From: Dubosiella muris | GTDB lineage: Bacteria > Bacillota_I > Bacilli_A > Erysipelotrichales > Erysipelotrichaceae | Reading direction: 5' to 3' | Assembly (NCBI RefSeq): GCF_004793885.1 | Contig: NZ_SRYG01000003.1 | Span: forward strand, 96,466 to 160,465 | Length of the DNA stretch: 64,000 bases | Shown: piece by piece, positions 1 through 8,266 of the stretch | Layout: each line of letters starts with the position of its first letter | How positions within the stretch are numbered: position 1 is the stretch's first letter | Position numbers and translations under genes: made by a program | Notes under the pieces: generated by a model | The model's input: the letters and a program-made list of their open reading frames with translations, nothing else | Told to the model about the DNA's origin: nothing | Database searches by the model: none

Positions 1-177
1 GACCGAGACGACCTTTTGACCTTGATCTAAGGGTGAATGGATACTGCGATGTTTTGCAGCATAAAAAGTTTTGCAAGAAGTGTGTCATGAAGCACAAAAC
101 TCTTTGACACTCATGCCACTGTTGCTTTGCTCGTCGAAAATAACGCTCCATTCTTCATTGGAGCAATGATTAAGCAT
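1..177 (-). pseudogene. IS66 accessory protein TnpA-like fragment, interrupted by a stop
   Basis: An ATG at 177 follows a clear AGGAGG (187–192, nine bases away). It reads MLNHCSNEEWSVIFDEQSNS, then GMSVKEFCAS, then a TGA at 85–87, and continues in frame without a further stop to the window edge as HTSCKTFYAAKHRSIH. The pattern W…SGMSVKEFC…TFY is the helix-turn-helix signature of the small IS66 accessory protein (E/S-G-x-S-V-x-x-F/W-C … T-F-Y-x-W). The in-frame TGA breaks it, so it is probably inactive. Reading TGA as tryptophan would restore the frame, but nothing else in the window suggests a recoded TGA. Confidence 0.6.
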
Positions 178-281
178 AAAATAAAGCCTCCTTGTAATCA
201 ATAAACAGTTAACTGAGCTATTCGTATTAATTATCAGAGAAAACTTTTTATTTTGGAATATGAGTAGAATTTGGTGCTTAC
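1..281 (-). mobile_element. End of an IS66-type insertion sequence (continues off the window)
   Basis: Read on the minus strand, the sequence from 281 downward starts GTAAGCACCAAATTC. IS66-family ends typically begin GTAAGC, and this is followed about 100 bp later by a small ORF matching the family's first accessory protein (see 1–177). The element therefore seems to run from 281 beyond base 1. The junction lies next to the broken end of the kinase ORF that stops at 283. The 8 bp beside the end (282–289) would be one copy of a target duplication, but the other copy is off the window. Only the end motif and the ORF are seen; the family assignment is from memory of its conserved features. Confidence 0.65.
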
Positions 282-282
282 C

Positions 283-573
283 TTAGTATACAGGAATTAT
301 TCCGCTAACTTTATCTTGAAAGAAAAGAGCTGTTTCGATTTCTTTTCTAAATTGCATCCTTCTCTTTTCTAGTTTTTTCTCGTCATTTAGTGCTACTTTC
401 AAAAATTTGATAGCGTAATCTCTTGTTTTTGGTAATGAATCTCCTCCCTCGATAATATCTGCAACAAAAACAATGCCATTTCCACCGTTTCCAATTTTTT
501 TCTTAATGAGATATATCCCATATTTTCTTATTACCTTCGAACCTATTCTGGAAGAAATACTAGTACCAGCCAT
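283..573 (-). pseudogene. Serine/threonine protein kinase, N-terminal fragment
   Basis: The ORF holds the start of a eukaryotic-type kinase fold: a glycine-rich loop IGNGGNGIVF, then the ATP-anchoring lysine in YAIKFLK, then a helix-C glutamate in FRKEIET, ending at IIPVY. Everything after the N-lobe (HRD catalytic loop, DFG, activation segment) is missing, because the frame ends two bases before an IS66-type end at 281. About 95 of the usual 260 or more residues remain, so it cannot be an active kinase. The preferred start is the ATG at 573, with AAGGAAGG about 10 bases upstream. It overlaps the 3' end of the upstream large gene by 14 bp, which suggests the two were translated together. Composition is AT-rich like the neighbouring gene. 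Confidence 0.75.
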
Positions 574-3500
574 TTTCAGCATCCTTCCTTTCTCTTTCAG
601 AATCTTTCTTATAGGTTTCATACAATCCATAAAAAATCTTTGCTGTTTTAGGATAAGATGATTCTAAATACTGAGCATTCTCTTTAAACTCCTTCGCCAT
701 CCTAAGTTCTTCTTTTCCTGCTGAAGGACTGAATACGCCACGACGATTATATACGGCTACCTGATACGCTCTGTTCATTTTTTCATCGCCATATTTCTCA
801 ATCATTTTTCTGACCGCTTCACATGGTTCATGACCGTCAGTACCGACCGGCGAAAAAGAAAACAAACGTCCAAGCGTTGTCTCAAACAAGCTTTCTTGAT
901 GATTCTCAAGCAATAATTGTCTATATTTTTCTATCCATTGTTCTAGCTGTTCTTCTGACACTTCTCCATTACTTTCTGTCGGACAAAATCGAGCCTTCTC
1001 ATAGATTGTATACATATTGTGAATGTATGCCTGATCTTTTGAATGATTTTCCACTGTGCTATGATCCTTTTTAAATACCACTTCTACCAGTTGTGCAAAT
1101 AATTCCGAAGACTGCTTGATTATATGACAAAAGCATTTCATATTCTTCCAATCCAAAAAATTCATAAATATAATCTCAAGATGAGCGATTCTGATACATT
1201 TTTGCGGATCATTGATATACGCCTCTTGAATTACACCTATAAGCTGTTTAACATGATAGCTTGTCAACTGATTTCCTTCTGAATGTGGCATACTCTCAAT
1301 ATCTTCAAAACACTCAAAGATCTGTTCCGCTGACAAAGGATTTCGATAGTGAATTAAATGAACTTGATCCAGATAAACAGCAAGAGTAGCATACTTTTTA
1401 CATTCTGCTAATGCCCAAAACTTACTGTGGTCATCACAATAAAAGCATTTTTTCCAAAACTCTTTTTTTATCTCTTCAGAGGCGAATGTAACAAGCGGAA
1501 TTTCTTTGGTTATTTGCCCTTCTATCTTATATACTTCCGCCAAAATTTCCGTCGAACAACTATTATTTGACAAATCCTCAATAATTGTATCACAGAGTTT
1601 AACATCACTGCTTCCTATATTTCTTAAATAATCAATTGCGATTGTGCCTGATACTTGAACTGCTAATAGTTTTTTAAACGTTGCAAAATCCCATTTACCA
1701 TCATTCCAATATTTAGCTAAATAATATCCTAAAGTAGAAAATGATTCTTGGGCGCAAACCTTTGCCAATACGGTTAAATCATAGCCATATGATTGGAATT
1801 CTACTAATTTATCTCGAATCAACTCTTGTGTGGCTGATTCGTTATCATCGCTTTCCCCTCTTTGTTTATAAGGAATAGGATGAAGAAGTGGATAATCATG
1901 ATTGTTTATGAATAAATAGCTATATTCATATTCTATAGTTTTAATATTAATTTTATCGAGAAGTTTTTCGTATTCAGCAATTATTTCTTCTGGCATTGAC
2001 CAATCCGAAGATGAAAAATATCTATCTTTATAGATGAGATGTCTAATCTTATTTTTAATCCGCATTACTTCTTCATCAGACATTTGGCTGAGTTCATACA
2101 AAAGTTGCTCAAAAACATTCTTTCTTAATTCTTGAGGCAATTCGTCTGTTAAATCAATCATTTTCTTCCAACGATCTACCGAAAAATTCATGTGCTTTAT
2201 AAGAAGCTCAAAATAGCCTAAATGTGCCTTTCTCATTTCGGCTATAGTAGCTGGCTGTGCTTTTTCATACTCCCGATATTTTGGTGGTGATAACTCACCA
2301 ACCATACTTCTTCTACTATTATTGATTACCGAATACAAGTATTCCCATATATTGTTATAATCAATGTCAAAAGCAATTTCGGCCGCTGCTAATTTTTCCT
2401 TTGCAGTCCGAAGAGAAGAAAAATTCATCCATATACAAAATATTTTTGAGAAAATGTCTTTAGGAGAATTTGATTTGTATTCAAAATAGCAAGCATCTAA
2501 TTTCAAAAGCCATCTAAACGCCCGCCAAAAATACTCTCTTTGACAAAGAAACTGTTCAATTCCCCATAGAACATCAATATACGCATTTCTTCCGAAAAAG
2601 AAATCACTTGATTGATTTTGAAACAGGCATAGAAGTCCTGTATCTTCATTCAATTCGTTTTCAAGCCTTTCCAATGTGGCTTCTGGAGATATTTCACAGA
2701 GTTCTCTCCAAAATTTAGAGATATAAATCCACTGTTTTTCTGTTTTTACACAATCTAATACTTTTGAGGTCCATCTGTTTAAAGTTAATTGCGTTTCTTC
2801 ATCATTCTGATATGCGCTTTTGATGAGCAATGTTTTCAACATACCTTTTCGCATTGTTTCAGACCAGAATAACTTTTCGTCTTTAAACTGTGCTATCAAT
2901 CTTTCATGGCTATCATAAGTAAAAAGATTCTCTGATTCATTAATCACTTCATATGCAGCCGTGACAAATGATTGCCAAATCTTTTCGTTAGTCAGAACAT
3001 TAAGATAACTCCATATATTTTCCGCGCTTGCCAAATAGTATGAAATAGATCCATTACGCTTTATCATGTATAGGAGAGGATCTTCTCCTTTCGCATATGG
3101 AAGAACCTCTTCTAGGAATCTATCATATGAATTACCATACAAAGATTCAATGATTAATTTATCACCTTCGATTTCTTCCCAACTTCCAATGAGGAGACAT
3201 GTCTTTTTCGCTCTATCACTAACACGTTTCATCCAAGAAGGTATTTTTAAATATTCCCCTCTAAACAGTTGTTTTTTCATCTGTGCATATAGGCCATGCG
3301 TATCTGCTAAAAGAGCATAGGCTTTATCATACTCCATTCCCGCTTCTTTTAAACATCTTGATAACGTGTCCCGCGTTCTTGGGCGTAACTCTAAAACTTT
3401 CTTGTTAAATACTGGAGTATTCTCATCTATCACAAAAATATTAGTGTTATTCTCAATCGCTACAATTTCTTCTGCATAGAACCAAGGAATGTACACATTC

Positions 3501-4285
3501 CCTTCATTTTCCAATACATGAAGTTTATTCCATGACTCTATATTTTTAACAATGTAAATAGGGCGTTTGTCATTAAATCTCCACAATTCATTAAGGACAC
3601 AGTAAATAGTTTCTTCTCTGCTACGCCCCCTCACAAAGACTAATTCTTCATATCTCTGATCTTCAAATTCATCTTGAAAACGCTCATCATCAACTATAAA
3701 AAATTCTATTCCAATGGATGGATTTTGAGTTTTTCTTCTAAGTTCGATATCCATTTTTCCAGAAGATGCTATTGCTACTTGCTCACGATTGTAAATTGCG
3801 AGCTCATTCGACATCTTATCGATCCGATTTTGTAATTCCAGAAAACTTCTTTCCTGCTCTTCTTTCCATTCCTGTAGGAAATAATGTTCATATTTATCAG
3901 GAGCGATTGTTTTTAGCTGTTCAAGTACTGCATAAATTATTCTTATTGTGTAAGTTTCAGCAACTTCATAAGGAATTTCATAATTATTCATCAGTTTCAT
4001 AAGAGAATTATACAGTTTATGTTTCAATTCATATCCTTCGTCAGATTTTAATTCCTTCGCTATCTGAGTTAAATTTTCTCTCGACAATACAAGTTCTAAA
4101 TCCTCGAAAAACGAATTCTCTTCCTGTTCATTTTTAATAAAGAATTCCCCTGTACCAACAATTAATTTCTTCCATGCATGTGATTCTCTAAATTTTTTTA
4201 CCGCACTCTCTCCAACTGAAGTCAGAACATTCTGCACCTCGGTAGAGCCAAGCGATACAATAGCATCTAGTAGTAGTTCAATCAT
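560..4285 (-). CDS. Large STAND-like protein, putative defence or signalling ATPase relative
   Basis: This 1241-residue protein has no recognised name. Its N-terminal 170 residues are helical. Around residue 218 (from the ATG at 4285) comes VFVRGRSREETIY, which sits where a P-loop would be but lacks the GK[ST] lysine. It is followed by a beta-rich segment (IYIVKNIESW, VYIPWFYAEEI, IFVID) and LRPRTRDTLSRCLKEAGMEY with a later G-L segment. That order resembles the nucleotide-binding half of STAND/NACHT-like proteins of bacterial defence islands. The remaining 850 residues are helical and repeat-like, with no clear enzyme motif. The ATG at 4285 is preferred because AAGGAG lies about ten bases upstream. 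The gene overlaps a truncated kinase by 14 bp. Low GC and neighbouring remnants suggest horizontal origin. The STAND assignment is an inference; the protein could be a catalytically dead relative. Confidence 0.6.
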   Translation of the reverse strand: MIELLLDAIVSLGSTEVQNVLTSVGESAVKKFRESHAWKKLIVGTGEFFIKNEQEENSFFEDLELVLSRENLTQIAKELKSDEGYELKHKLYNSLMKLMNNYEIPYEVAETYTIRIIYAVLEQLKTIAPDKYEHYFLQEWKEEQERSFLELQNRIDKMSNELAIYNREQVAIASSGKMDIELRRKTQNPSIGIEFFIVDDERFQDEFEDQRYEELVFVRGRSREETIYCVLNELWRFNDKRPIYIVKNIESWNKLHVLENEGNVYIPWFYAEEIVAIENNTNIFVIDENTPVFNKKVLELRPRTRDTLSRCLKEAGMEYDKAYALLADTHGLYAQMKKQLFRGEYLKIPSWMKRVSDRAKKTCLLIGSWEEIEGDKLIIESLYGNSYDRFLEEVLPYAKGEDPLLYMIKRNGSISYYLASAENIWSYLNVLTNEKIWQSFVTAAYEVINESENLFTYDSHERLIAQFKDEKLFWSETMRKGMLKTLLIKSAYQNDEETQLTLNRWTSKVLDCVKTEKQWIYISKFWRELCEISPEATLERLENELNEDTGLLCLFQNQSSDFFFGRNAYIDVLWGIEQFLCQREYFWRAFRWLLKLDACYFEYKSNSPKDIFSKIFCIWMNFSSLRTAKEKLAAAEIAFDIDYNNIWEYLYSVINNSRRSMVGELSPPKYREYEKAQPATIAEMRKAHLGYFELLIKHMNFSVDRWKKMIDLTDELPQELRKNVFEQLLYELSQMSDEEVMRIKNKIRHLIYKDRYFSSSDWSMPEEIIAEYEKLLDKINIKTIEYEYSYLFINNHDYPLLHPIPYKQRGESDDNESATQELIRDKLVEFQSYGYDLTVLAKVCAQESFSTLGYYLAKYWNDGKWDFATFKKLLAVQVSGTIAIDYLRNIGSSDVKLCDTIIEDLSNNSCSTEILAEVYKIEGQITKEIPLVTFASEEIKKEFWKKCFYCDDHSKFWALAECKKYATLAVYLDQVHLIHYRNPLSAEQIFECFEDIESMPHSEGNQLTSYHVKQLIGVIQEAYINDPQKCIRIAHLEIIFMNFLDWKNMKCFCHIIKQSSELFAQLVEVVFKKDHSTVENHSKDQAYIHNMYTIYEKARFCPTESNGEVSEEQLEQWIEKYRQLLLENHQESLFETTLGRLFSFSPVGTDGHEPCEAVRKMIEKYGDEKMNRAYQVAVYNRRGVFSPSAGKEELRMAKEFKENAQYLESSYPKTAKIFYGLYETYKKDSERERKDAENGWY

Positions 4286-4403
4286 ATTCAAATCACTCCT
4301 TAACCGGCGCAAAAAAACTATGCCACCACTCTATAAATCATGTACACCTACTCATAAGAAGATCCAAAAGTAATTTCTATTTTTTTTCTTTATCTATTTA
4401 CTT

Positions 4404-4900
4404 CTATTTTTCTTTTTCTATTTTCGGCAAATTATTTAAACTCACATTTTCCAATGTCTGCAACTGTTGTACCGCCAACTGTCGAAGTAATTCCATTCTT
4501 TCTTTCTGTTTCTTCCCCTGATTAATCAAAACAGCATTATAACTTTCCAAATTTGCAAGTACCAGTAATTGATTCAGAGTTGCCATATCTCTCATATTTC
4601 CCTTATCTCCAGAGAGTAATGATTTGTGCTATAGCTTTTTCCATCAGCGGCAGTTATCCGAAATTTTCGGATAACTGGATCTTCCTGCAATTCACTATCA
4701 CTAAATATTTTTTTGACATGATAGTTTATAGTCCGAACATTCACATCATATAGTGCAGCCATCATCTTCTGTGTCAGCCATATATTCTCATTTTCATAAC
4801 GCATTTCAAGGCTGTCCTGTTGGTCGCCAACAGAGGCAACATAGGTTAAATATTCCGCTGCACTAGAACGGATGGTTACTTCGTTTTTTTTCTTTTTCAA
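4404..4900 (-). pseudogene. RhuM-family (virulence RhuM-like) gene, internally deleted and frameshifted
   Basis: The first frame (4592–4900, 102 residues) has the RhuM start: IWLTQKMMAALYDVNVRTIN, then YHVKKIFSD, then VIRKFRITAADGKSYSTNHY. It then breaks. A second frame begins in the same four bases (ATGA at 4592–4595) and runs to 4404 with MRDMATLNQLLVLANLESYN, which resembles the C-terminal end of proteins of this family. Intact members are roughly 330 residues, so about half of the middle is missing. The remnant fits the picture of a decaying acquired island with its neighbours. The family call is by recognition of the N-terminal pattern, not by alignment. Confidence 0.65.
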
Positions 4901-5165
4901 ACAAGAGACCTCCTTTTTGTTACTTCTCTTCTAAAAAAAACTGAAAGAACTAGATCCTCTATAAAACACTGTATTTGCTGAACAGACGTAAAAAGAATTG
5001 TTTTAAATCATTCAACACCTCTTCTGGTACGCTAACTCACCAAGTGATTCTGTATAGATGTTGTCGTTAGAGCAATGCTCCATCAGCTTATAATCATGTT
5101 TTTCATCATTTAAGATGGCATTGATGCTCTAACGAAGAAGCAATAAGGCCCTGCCCGATGCTATT
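4901..5165. other. Intergenic stretch with a 10-bp inverted repeat
   Basis: No coding region was supported here. The only structure seen is a perfect inverted repeat CGTTAGAGCA (5065–5074) and TGCTCTAACG (5127–5136), separated by 52 bases. This could be a relic of a mobile element end. The rest is AT-rich and lacks a clear promoter or SD. Confidence 0.4.
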
Positions 5166-5702
5166 TCACCAATGTTTAAAATCATCTTGGTCAGAATACT
5201 CTTCAGTAAACCATTCATAATGGTCTGTAATACATAGTGTTTTCCCGGTTTTTTTCTAAGAAATCATTAAATGATTCTTCTAAAGTATAACAATTAAGCG
5301 CATCTATCTGTTTTAGAACAGCATCTTTCTTTGCAGCATTACCATCATCATAATAAAATTCCCAATCATATATTTCAAAAAATGCTTCTTTATGCTCTTC
5401 TTGGTTTTGATAAAGCTATATCCTAGTTTTCCAAATTTATTTCTTAGCAACGCGTAAATCATGTCAACAAACTGCAGTCTTACTTTAGCACATGAATCGC
5501 AAATAGAAGAATACTTAAAATTGATGGTATACAGATGTGGTTTCCAAAATACGGAATTTCTGTTTTCTCCATCACCAGTACTTCCGTTTTTACTTACATA
5601 AATTCCATTGAATTTTTTATCAGACTCTTTAAGTGTTTCTACTTGCGTTTCCCAAGCTTTCATATAAACACGTGGTACAAAATACTGCTTTTTAGTTGGC
5701 AT
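5166..5702 (-). pseudogene. DUF4238-like protein gene with two frameshifts
   Basis: The first frame starts MPTKKQYFVPRVYMKAW, the QH/Y-x-x-P-x-x-Y-L start of DUF4238 proteins, and continues to about 5400. There the reading shifts: the other frame reads QNQEEHKEAFFEIYDWEFYY and on to LEKN near 5255. A second shift falls in a run of seven T on the plus strand (about 5251–5257), after which another frame reads TLCITDHYEWFTEEYSDQDD and FKHW before a TGA at 5166–5168. Restoring one base at each place gives a single protein of about 178 residues. Function of the family is unknown. Both lesions are at or near homopolymer runs, so sequencing error is an alternative to real decay. Confidence 0.6.
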
Positions 5703-5850
5703 ACAAAACTCCGCCTTCTATAACATCTAATCCACTGCTTAAACCCTACGACCGTTTTTACAGTAGATATGTTTCAATATAAGAAATACGGACTCTCCTG
5801 AGCTACCTACTAATCTCAAAAAAGCCCGTAAACACGCTACTTTTCGCTAT

Positions 5851-7161
5851 TTATTTCTCTTTCCTAGACATCAAAACTACCGTCTCCACATGCGGCGTCT
5901 GGGAAAACATATCCACCGGCTGCACCTTCACGATGCGATACGCCTTCAAATCCGCGATATCCTTCGCCAGCGTGCTCGGATTGCACGACACATACAAGAT
6001 CGTTTCGATCTTCGACTCCCGGATTGCTTCCCGCATTTGCGCATTCAAACCCGAACGCGGCGGATCCACGATCAACGTATCCACCGGCATCGTCTGCCCG
6101 ATCTTCTTCAATTCAACGCCCGCGTCGCCGCACACAAACCGTACATTTTCGATTCCGTTTTGCTTTGCGTTTTCCTGCGCGTTGACGACCGCGTCCGCAA
6201 TCGACTCGATCCCGACGACTTCCTTCGCCTTGCCACTCACGAGCAGTGCCATCGCGCCAATGCCACAATACGCCTCCACGATCCCCTTCGATTTCGGCGT
6301 CCATTCCCTCACCACTTCATAAAGCCGTTGCGCCTGCTTCGTATTCAACTGAAAAAAAGAACGCGGCAACAAATGCAGCTTCAAGCCGCAAACCTGCACC
6401 TCGATTTTTTCCTCGCCAGCCAAATGGATCATCGTTTTACCGAAAACATCCACCTCGTTTTCATCCCGCGACTTCACGCTTTGCCACAAAGAAACGACCC
6501 CTTCGATGGCCATGATGCCTTGTACGACTTCCGGTTCGATTTCCTGCGCACCCGTCACCAAAACGACCTGGATCTTGCCATCAAACGATTTCATAACCAG
6601 CGTGCGATACCCCGCATCGTCCCGCTTCGAAAACGCTTTGGCATGATGTTCGTTCAGCACCTTCAAAATGTCGACACGCACCCGCTCCAGTTCCTTTTCA
6701 TGAACGAGACACCGCTCCATCTTCACGACATGCGTCGAATCCTTCTCGTACAAGCCGATCCCCAGTTTTCCATCGTCATTGAAAAACCGCAGCTTGCACG
6801 CGTTCCGGTACGCCAGCACGTCCGGATTTTTCAAAACCGGTAAAATCGGTCCCGTATACCCCGCATATTTCTTCAGCGCCTCCTTCAGGCTCGCCTCTTT
6901 CATCCGCACCTGTCCCTTATAGTCGACATGCATCAACGGACAGCCGCCGCATTCCTTCCAAATGCCGCACATCGGCTTGCGACGCCGCGGCGAAGCCTCC
7001 AGCACCTTTTTTGTTTCCGCCAAAAGATACCGATCCCGGTCTTCCACGACTTCGGCATCCACCACTTCATCCGGAAGGGCACCCATCACAAATACCGGCT
7101 TCTTTTTATAGTACGCGATACCTTCCCCGTTGATTCCCCACTTTTTAATTTTTAATTTCAT
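5851..7161 (-). CDS. rlmD: 23S rRNA (uracil-C5)-methyltransferase, RlmD/RumA family
   Basis: The 436-residue protein transfers a methyl group from S-adenosylmethionine to C5 of a uridine in 23S rRNA. A short TRAM-like start (IKKWGINGEGIAY) is followed by an iron-sulfur cysteine set (MCGIWKECGGCP, with a later C in ERCLVH). The C-terminal Rossmann fold has VEAYCGIGAM for SAM binding, DPPRSG, and the catalytic cysteine in YVSCNPSTLAKD. Length is normal for Firmicute RlmCD-type enzymes, which may modify two positions, so the exact target base is not certain. Its start overlaps the stop of the upstream methyltransferase by four bases, so the two are probably one transcript. No convincing terminator was seen after it. 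Confidence 0.93.
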   Translation of the reverse strand: MKLKIKKWGINGEGIAYYKKKPVFVMGALPDEVVDAEVVEDRDRYLLAETKKVLEASPRRRKPMCGIWKECGGCPLMHVDYKGQVRMKEASLKEALKKYAGYTGPILPVLKNPDVLAYRNACKLRFFNDDGKLGIGLYEKDSTHVVKMERCLVHEKELERVRVDILKVLNEHHAKAFSKRDDAGYRTLVMKSFDGKIQVVLVTGAQEIEPEVVQGIMAIEGVVSLWQSVKSRDENEVDVFGKTMIHLAGEEKIEVQVCGLKLHLLPRSFFQLNTKQAQRLYEVVREWTPKSKGIVEAYCGIGAMALLVSGKAKEVVGIESIADAVVNAQENAKQNGIENVRFVCGDAGVELKKIGQTMPVDTLIVDPPRSGLNAQMREAIRESKIETILYVSCNPSTLAKDIADLKAYRIVKVQPVDMFSQTPHVETVVLMSRKEK

Positions 7162-7925
7162 AGGCTCTTCTTTCTAAATGTCTTCATCAAAAACGAAAAG
7201 GTGACTTCCAGTTCCTTGAGCGCCCGCACGCGCTCCATCCCTTCCTTCGGGCTCTTGTACCGGTACGGCGTCATCTCGAACAAATCCCACACGTCGTCCA
7301 CCCGTTTTTTATCACTCACCACACTCGCGTCCACGAGAACAAGGTTTCCCACATCCTCGCGCTCTTCCTTGTTTTCATACACCTTCTCGTACAGCTGTTC
7401 CTTCAGCTCGATCAAGTGCTTCTTCGCCGGACTGACCGTAATCAAAAAGCCACCCGGTTTGAGCACCCGCTCAATTTCCTTCCACGGCAGCGGTGTGAAA
7501 ATACTTACGACGCCGTCCAGCGAGCCATTCGCAAACGGCAAGTCGTAAATCGTGTCCACGATATATTGCGTTGATTTGTCGTGAGCCGCCGCGTACACGA
7601 TCGCCTCCTTCGACAAGTCGATGCCATATTTTTCCGGCGCAGCGAACGCCATCGTGTAATATCCCTGCCCGCAGCCGATATCGACAAGCGAATGCGGATG
7701 GAGCGATTCGATTTGCGCCGCCACCTGTTTTCTTAAAAAGTCGTAATACCCTTTTTCAAGAAAGTTTGTTCGCGCCTGCACCATCGCCTTGTTGTCACCC
7801 GTCTCCTTTTGCTTTCTCGACAAATTCACATAGCCTTGCTTCGCGATATCAAACCGGTGTCCGTTTTCACAACAAAAACTCTTTCCTTCTTTGTTTAGTT
7901 TTTTCCCACATACACTACAATTCAT
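7158..7925 (-). CDS. 23S rRNA (guanine-N1)-methyltransferase, RlmA/TlrB family
   Basis: The 255-residue protein begins with the zinc-binding start typical of RlmA: C-x-x-C (NCSVCGKKL) and CCENGH, followed by FDIAKQGYVNL. The SAM-dependent fold follows, with LVDIGCGQGYYT as motif I and FTPLPWKEIERVLKPGG later. These enzymes methylate N1 of a guanine in helix 35 of 23S rRNA (G745 or G748 type), and some confer resistance to tylosin-like macrolides; which type this is cannot be told from sequence alone. It overlaps rlmD by four bases. There is no ribosome site before the ATG. A -10-like TAAAAT ends exactly seven bases before the A of the start, so it may be a leaderless message. Confidence 0.88.
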   Translation of the reverse strand: MNCSVCGKKLNKEGKSFCCENGHRFDIAKQGYVNLSRKQKETGDNKAMVQARTNFLEKGYYDFLRKQVAAQIESLHPHSLVDIGCGQGYYTMAFAAPEKYGIDLSKEAIVYAAAHDKSTQYIVDTIYDLPFANGSLDGVVSIFTPLPWKEIERVLKPGGFLITVSPAKKHLIELKEQLYEKVYENKEEREDVGNLVLVDASVVSDKKRVDDVWDLFEMTPYRYKSPKEGMERVRALKELEVTFSFLMKTFRKKSL

Positions 7926-7931
7926 GTTCCC

Positions 7932-7937
7932 ATTTTA
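7932..7937 (-). promoter_or_regulatory. Candidate -10 box of a leaderless rlmA-type transcript
   Basis: TAAAAT on the minus strand ends at 7932, so a start site seven bases on is 7925, the A of the ATG. The -35 region is only T-rich. No AGGAGG-type site lies between. Confidence 0.4.
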
Positions 7938-7951
7938 CACGTTTCCGTGCC

Positions 7952-7990
7952 ATAAAAAAAGAATGAGAACCGAATCCCATTCCTATTCTT
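7952..7990 (-). terminator. Intrinsic terminator after the small RHH gene
   Basis: On the minus strand, GAATGGGA (7982–7975) pairs with TCTCATTC (7968–7961) with one mismatch around a six-base loop; a run of seven T follows. The outer AAGAAT/ATTCTT extends the stem. It overlaps the stop codon of the 7983 gene. Confidence 0.6.
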
Positions 7991-8168
7991 GATGAGCCGT
8001 GATAAATTGCTCCATAAATGTCTTAAAAGCCTGAGCCTGGCTGATTCCGGCACGTTCACAAGCCTGAATAAACTGTTCATTCAACTCTCTGGAAATCTTG
8101 ATCGACTTGGTGATAATGCCTTTTTTCGCTCGATATTTCTCGGTGGCTTTCGTCTGTGCTTTTGCCAT
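7983..8168 (-). CDS. Small ribbon-helix-helix-like protein
   Basis: A 61-residue basic protein from the ATG at 8168, which has AAGGAG six bases upstream and is preferred over the in-frame codon at 8189. The middle, TKSIKISRELNEQFIQACER, fits a ribbon-helix-helix fold: a short strand, then a helix, then AGISQAQAFKTFMEQFI. Such proteins are usually DNA-binding, often plasmid or toxin-antitoxin regulators. No toxin partner lies next to it, and it has its own promoter and terminator. Its DNA target is unknown. The fold assignment is an inference from pattern and size. Confidence 0.65.
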   Translation of the reverse strand: MAKAQTKATEKYRAKKGIITKSIKISRELNEQFIQACERAGISQAQAFKTFMEQFITAHQE

Positions 8169-8188
8169 AACCTTCTCCTTCGGTATCA

Positions 8189-8216
8189 ATTATACAAAAG
8201 AAGATTAAAAACGAAA
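8189..8216 (-). promoter_or_regulatory. Promoter of the RHH gene
   Basis: Minus strand TTTCGT (8216–8211), 16-base spacer, TATAAT (8194–8189), about 15 bases before the ribosome site. Confidence 0.6.
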
Positions 8217-8235
8217 CACCTTCCGTGTCACTTTT

Positions 8236-8266
8236 CAAGAAAAAAAGTGTCCTCGCAGACACTTTT
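8236..8266 (-). terminator. Intrinsic terminator after thiI
   Basis: AAAAGTGTC pairs with GACACTTTT (8258–8266 with 8243–8251) around a six-base loop, followed on the minus strand by a T run. It overlaps the thiI stop codon. Confidence 0.85.

Noticed and set aside
5890-6843. Long plus-strand ORF (317 codons) opposite rlmD
   Set aside because: Antisense to a well-supported gene; arginine/histidine-rich composition typical of a shadow frame in GC-rich coding DNA, no ribosome site.
7983-8168. Toxin-antitoxin module around the RHH protein
   Set aside because: No toxin-like ORF adjacent on either side; thiI and rlmA-type genes flank it.
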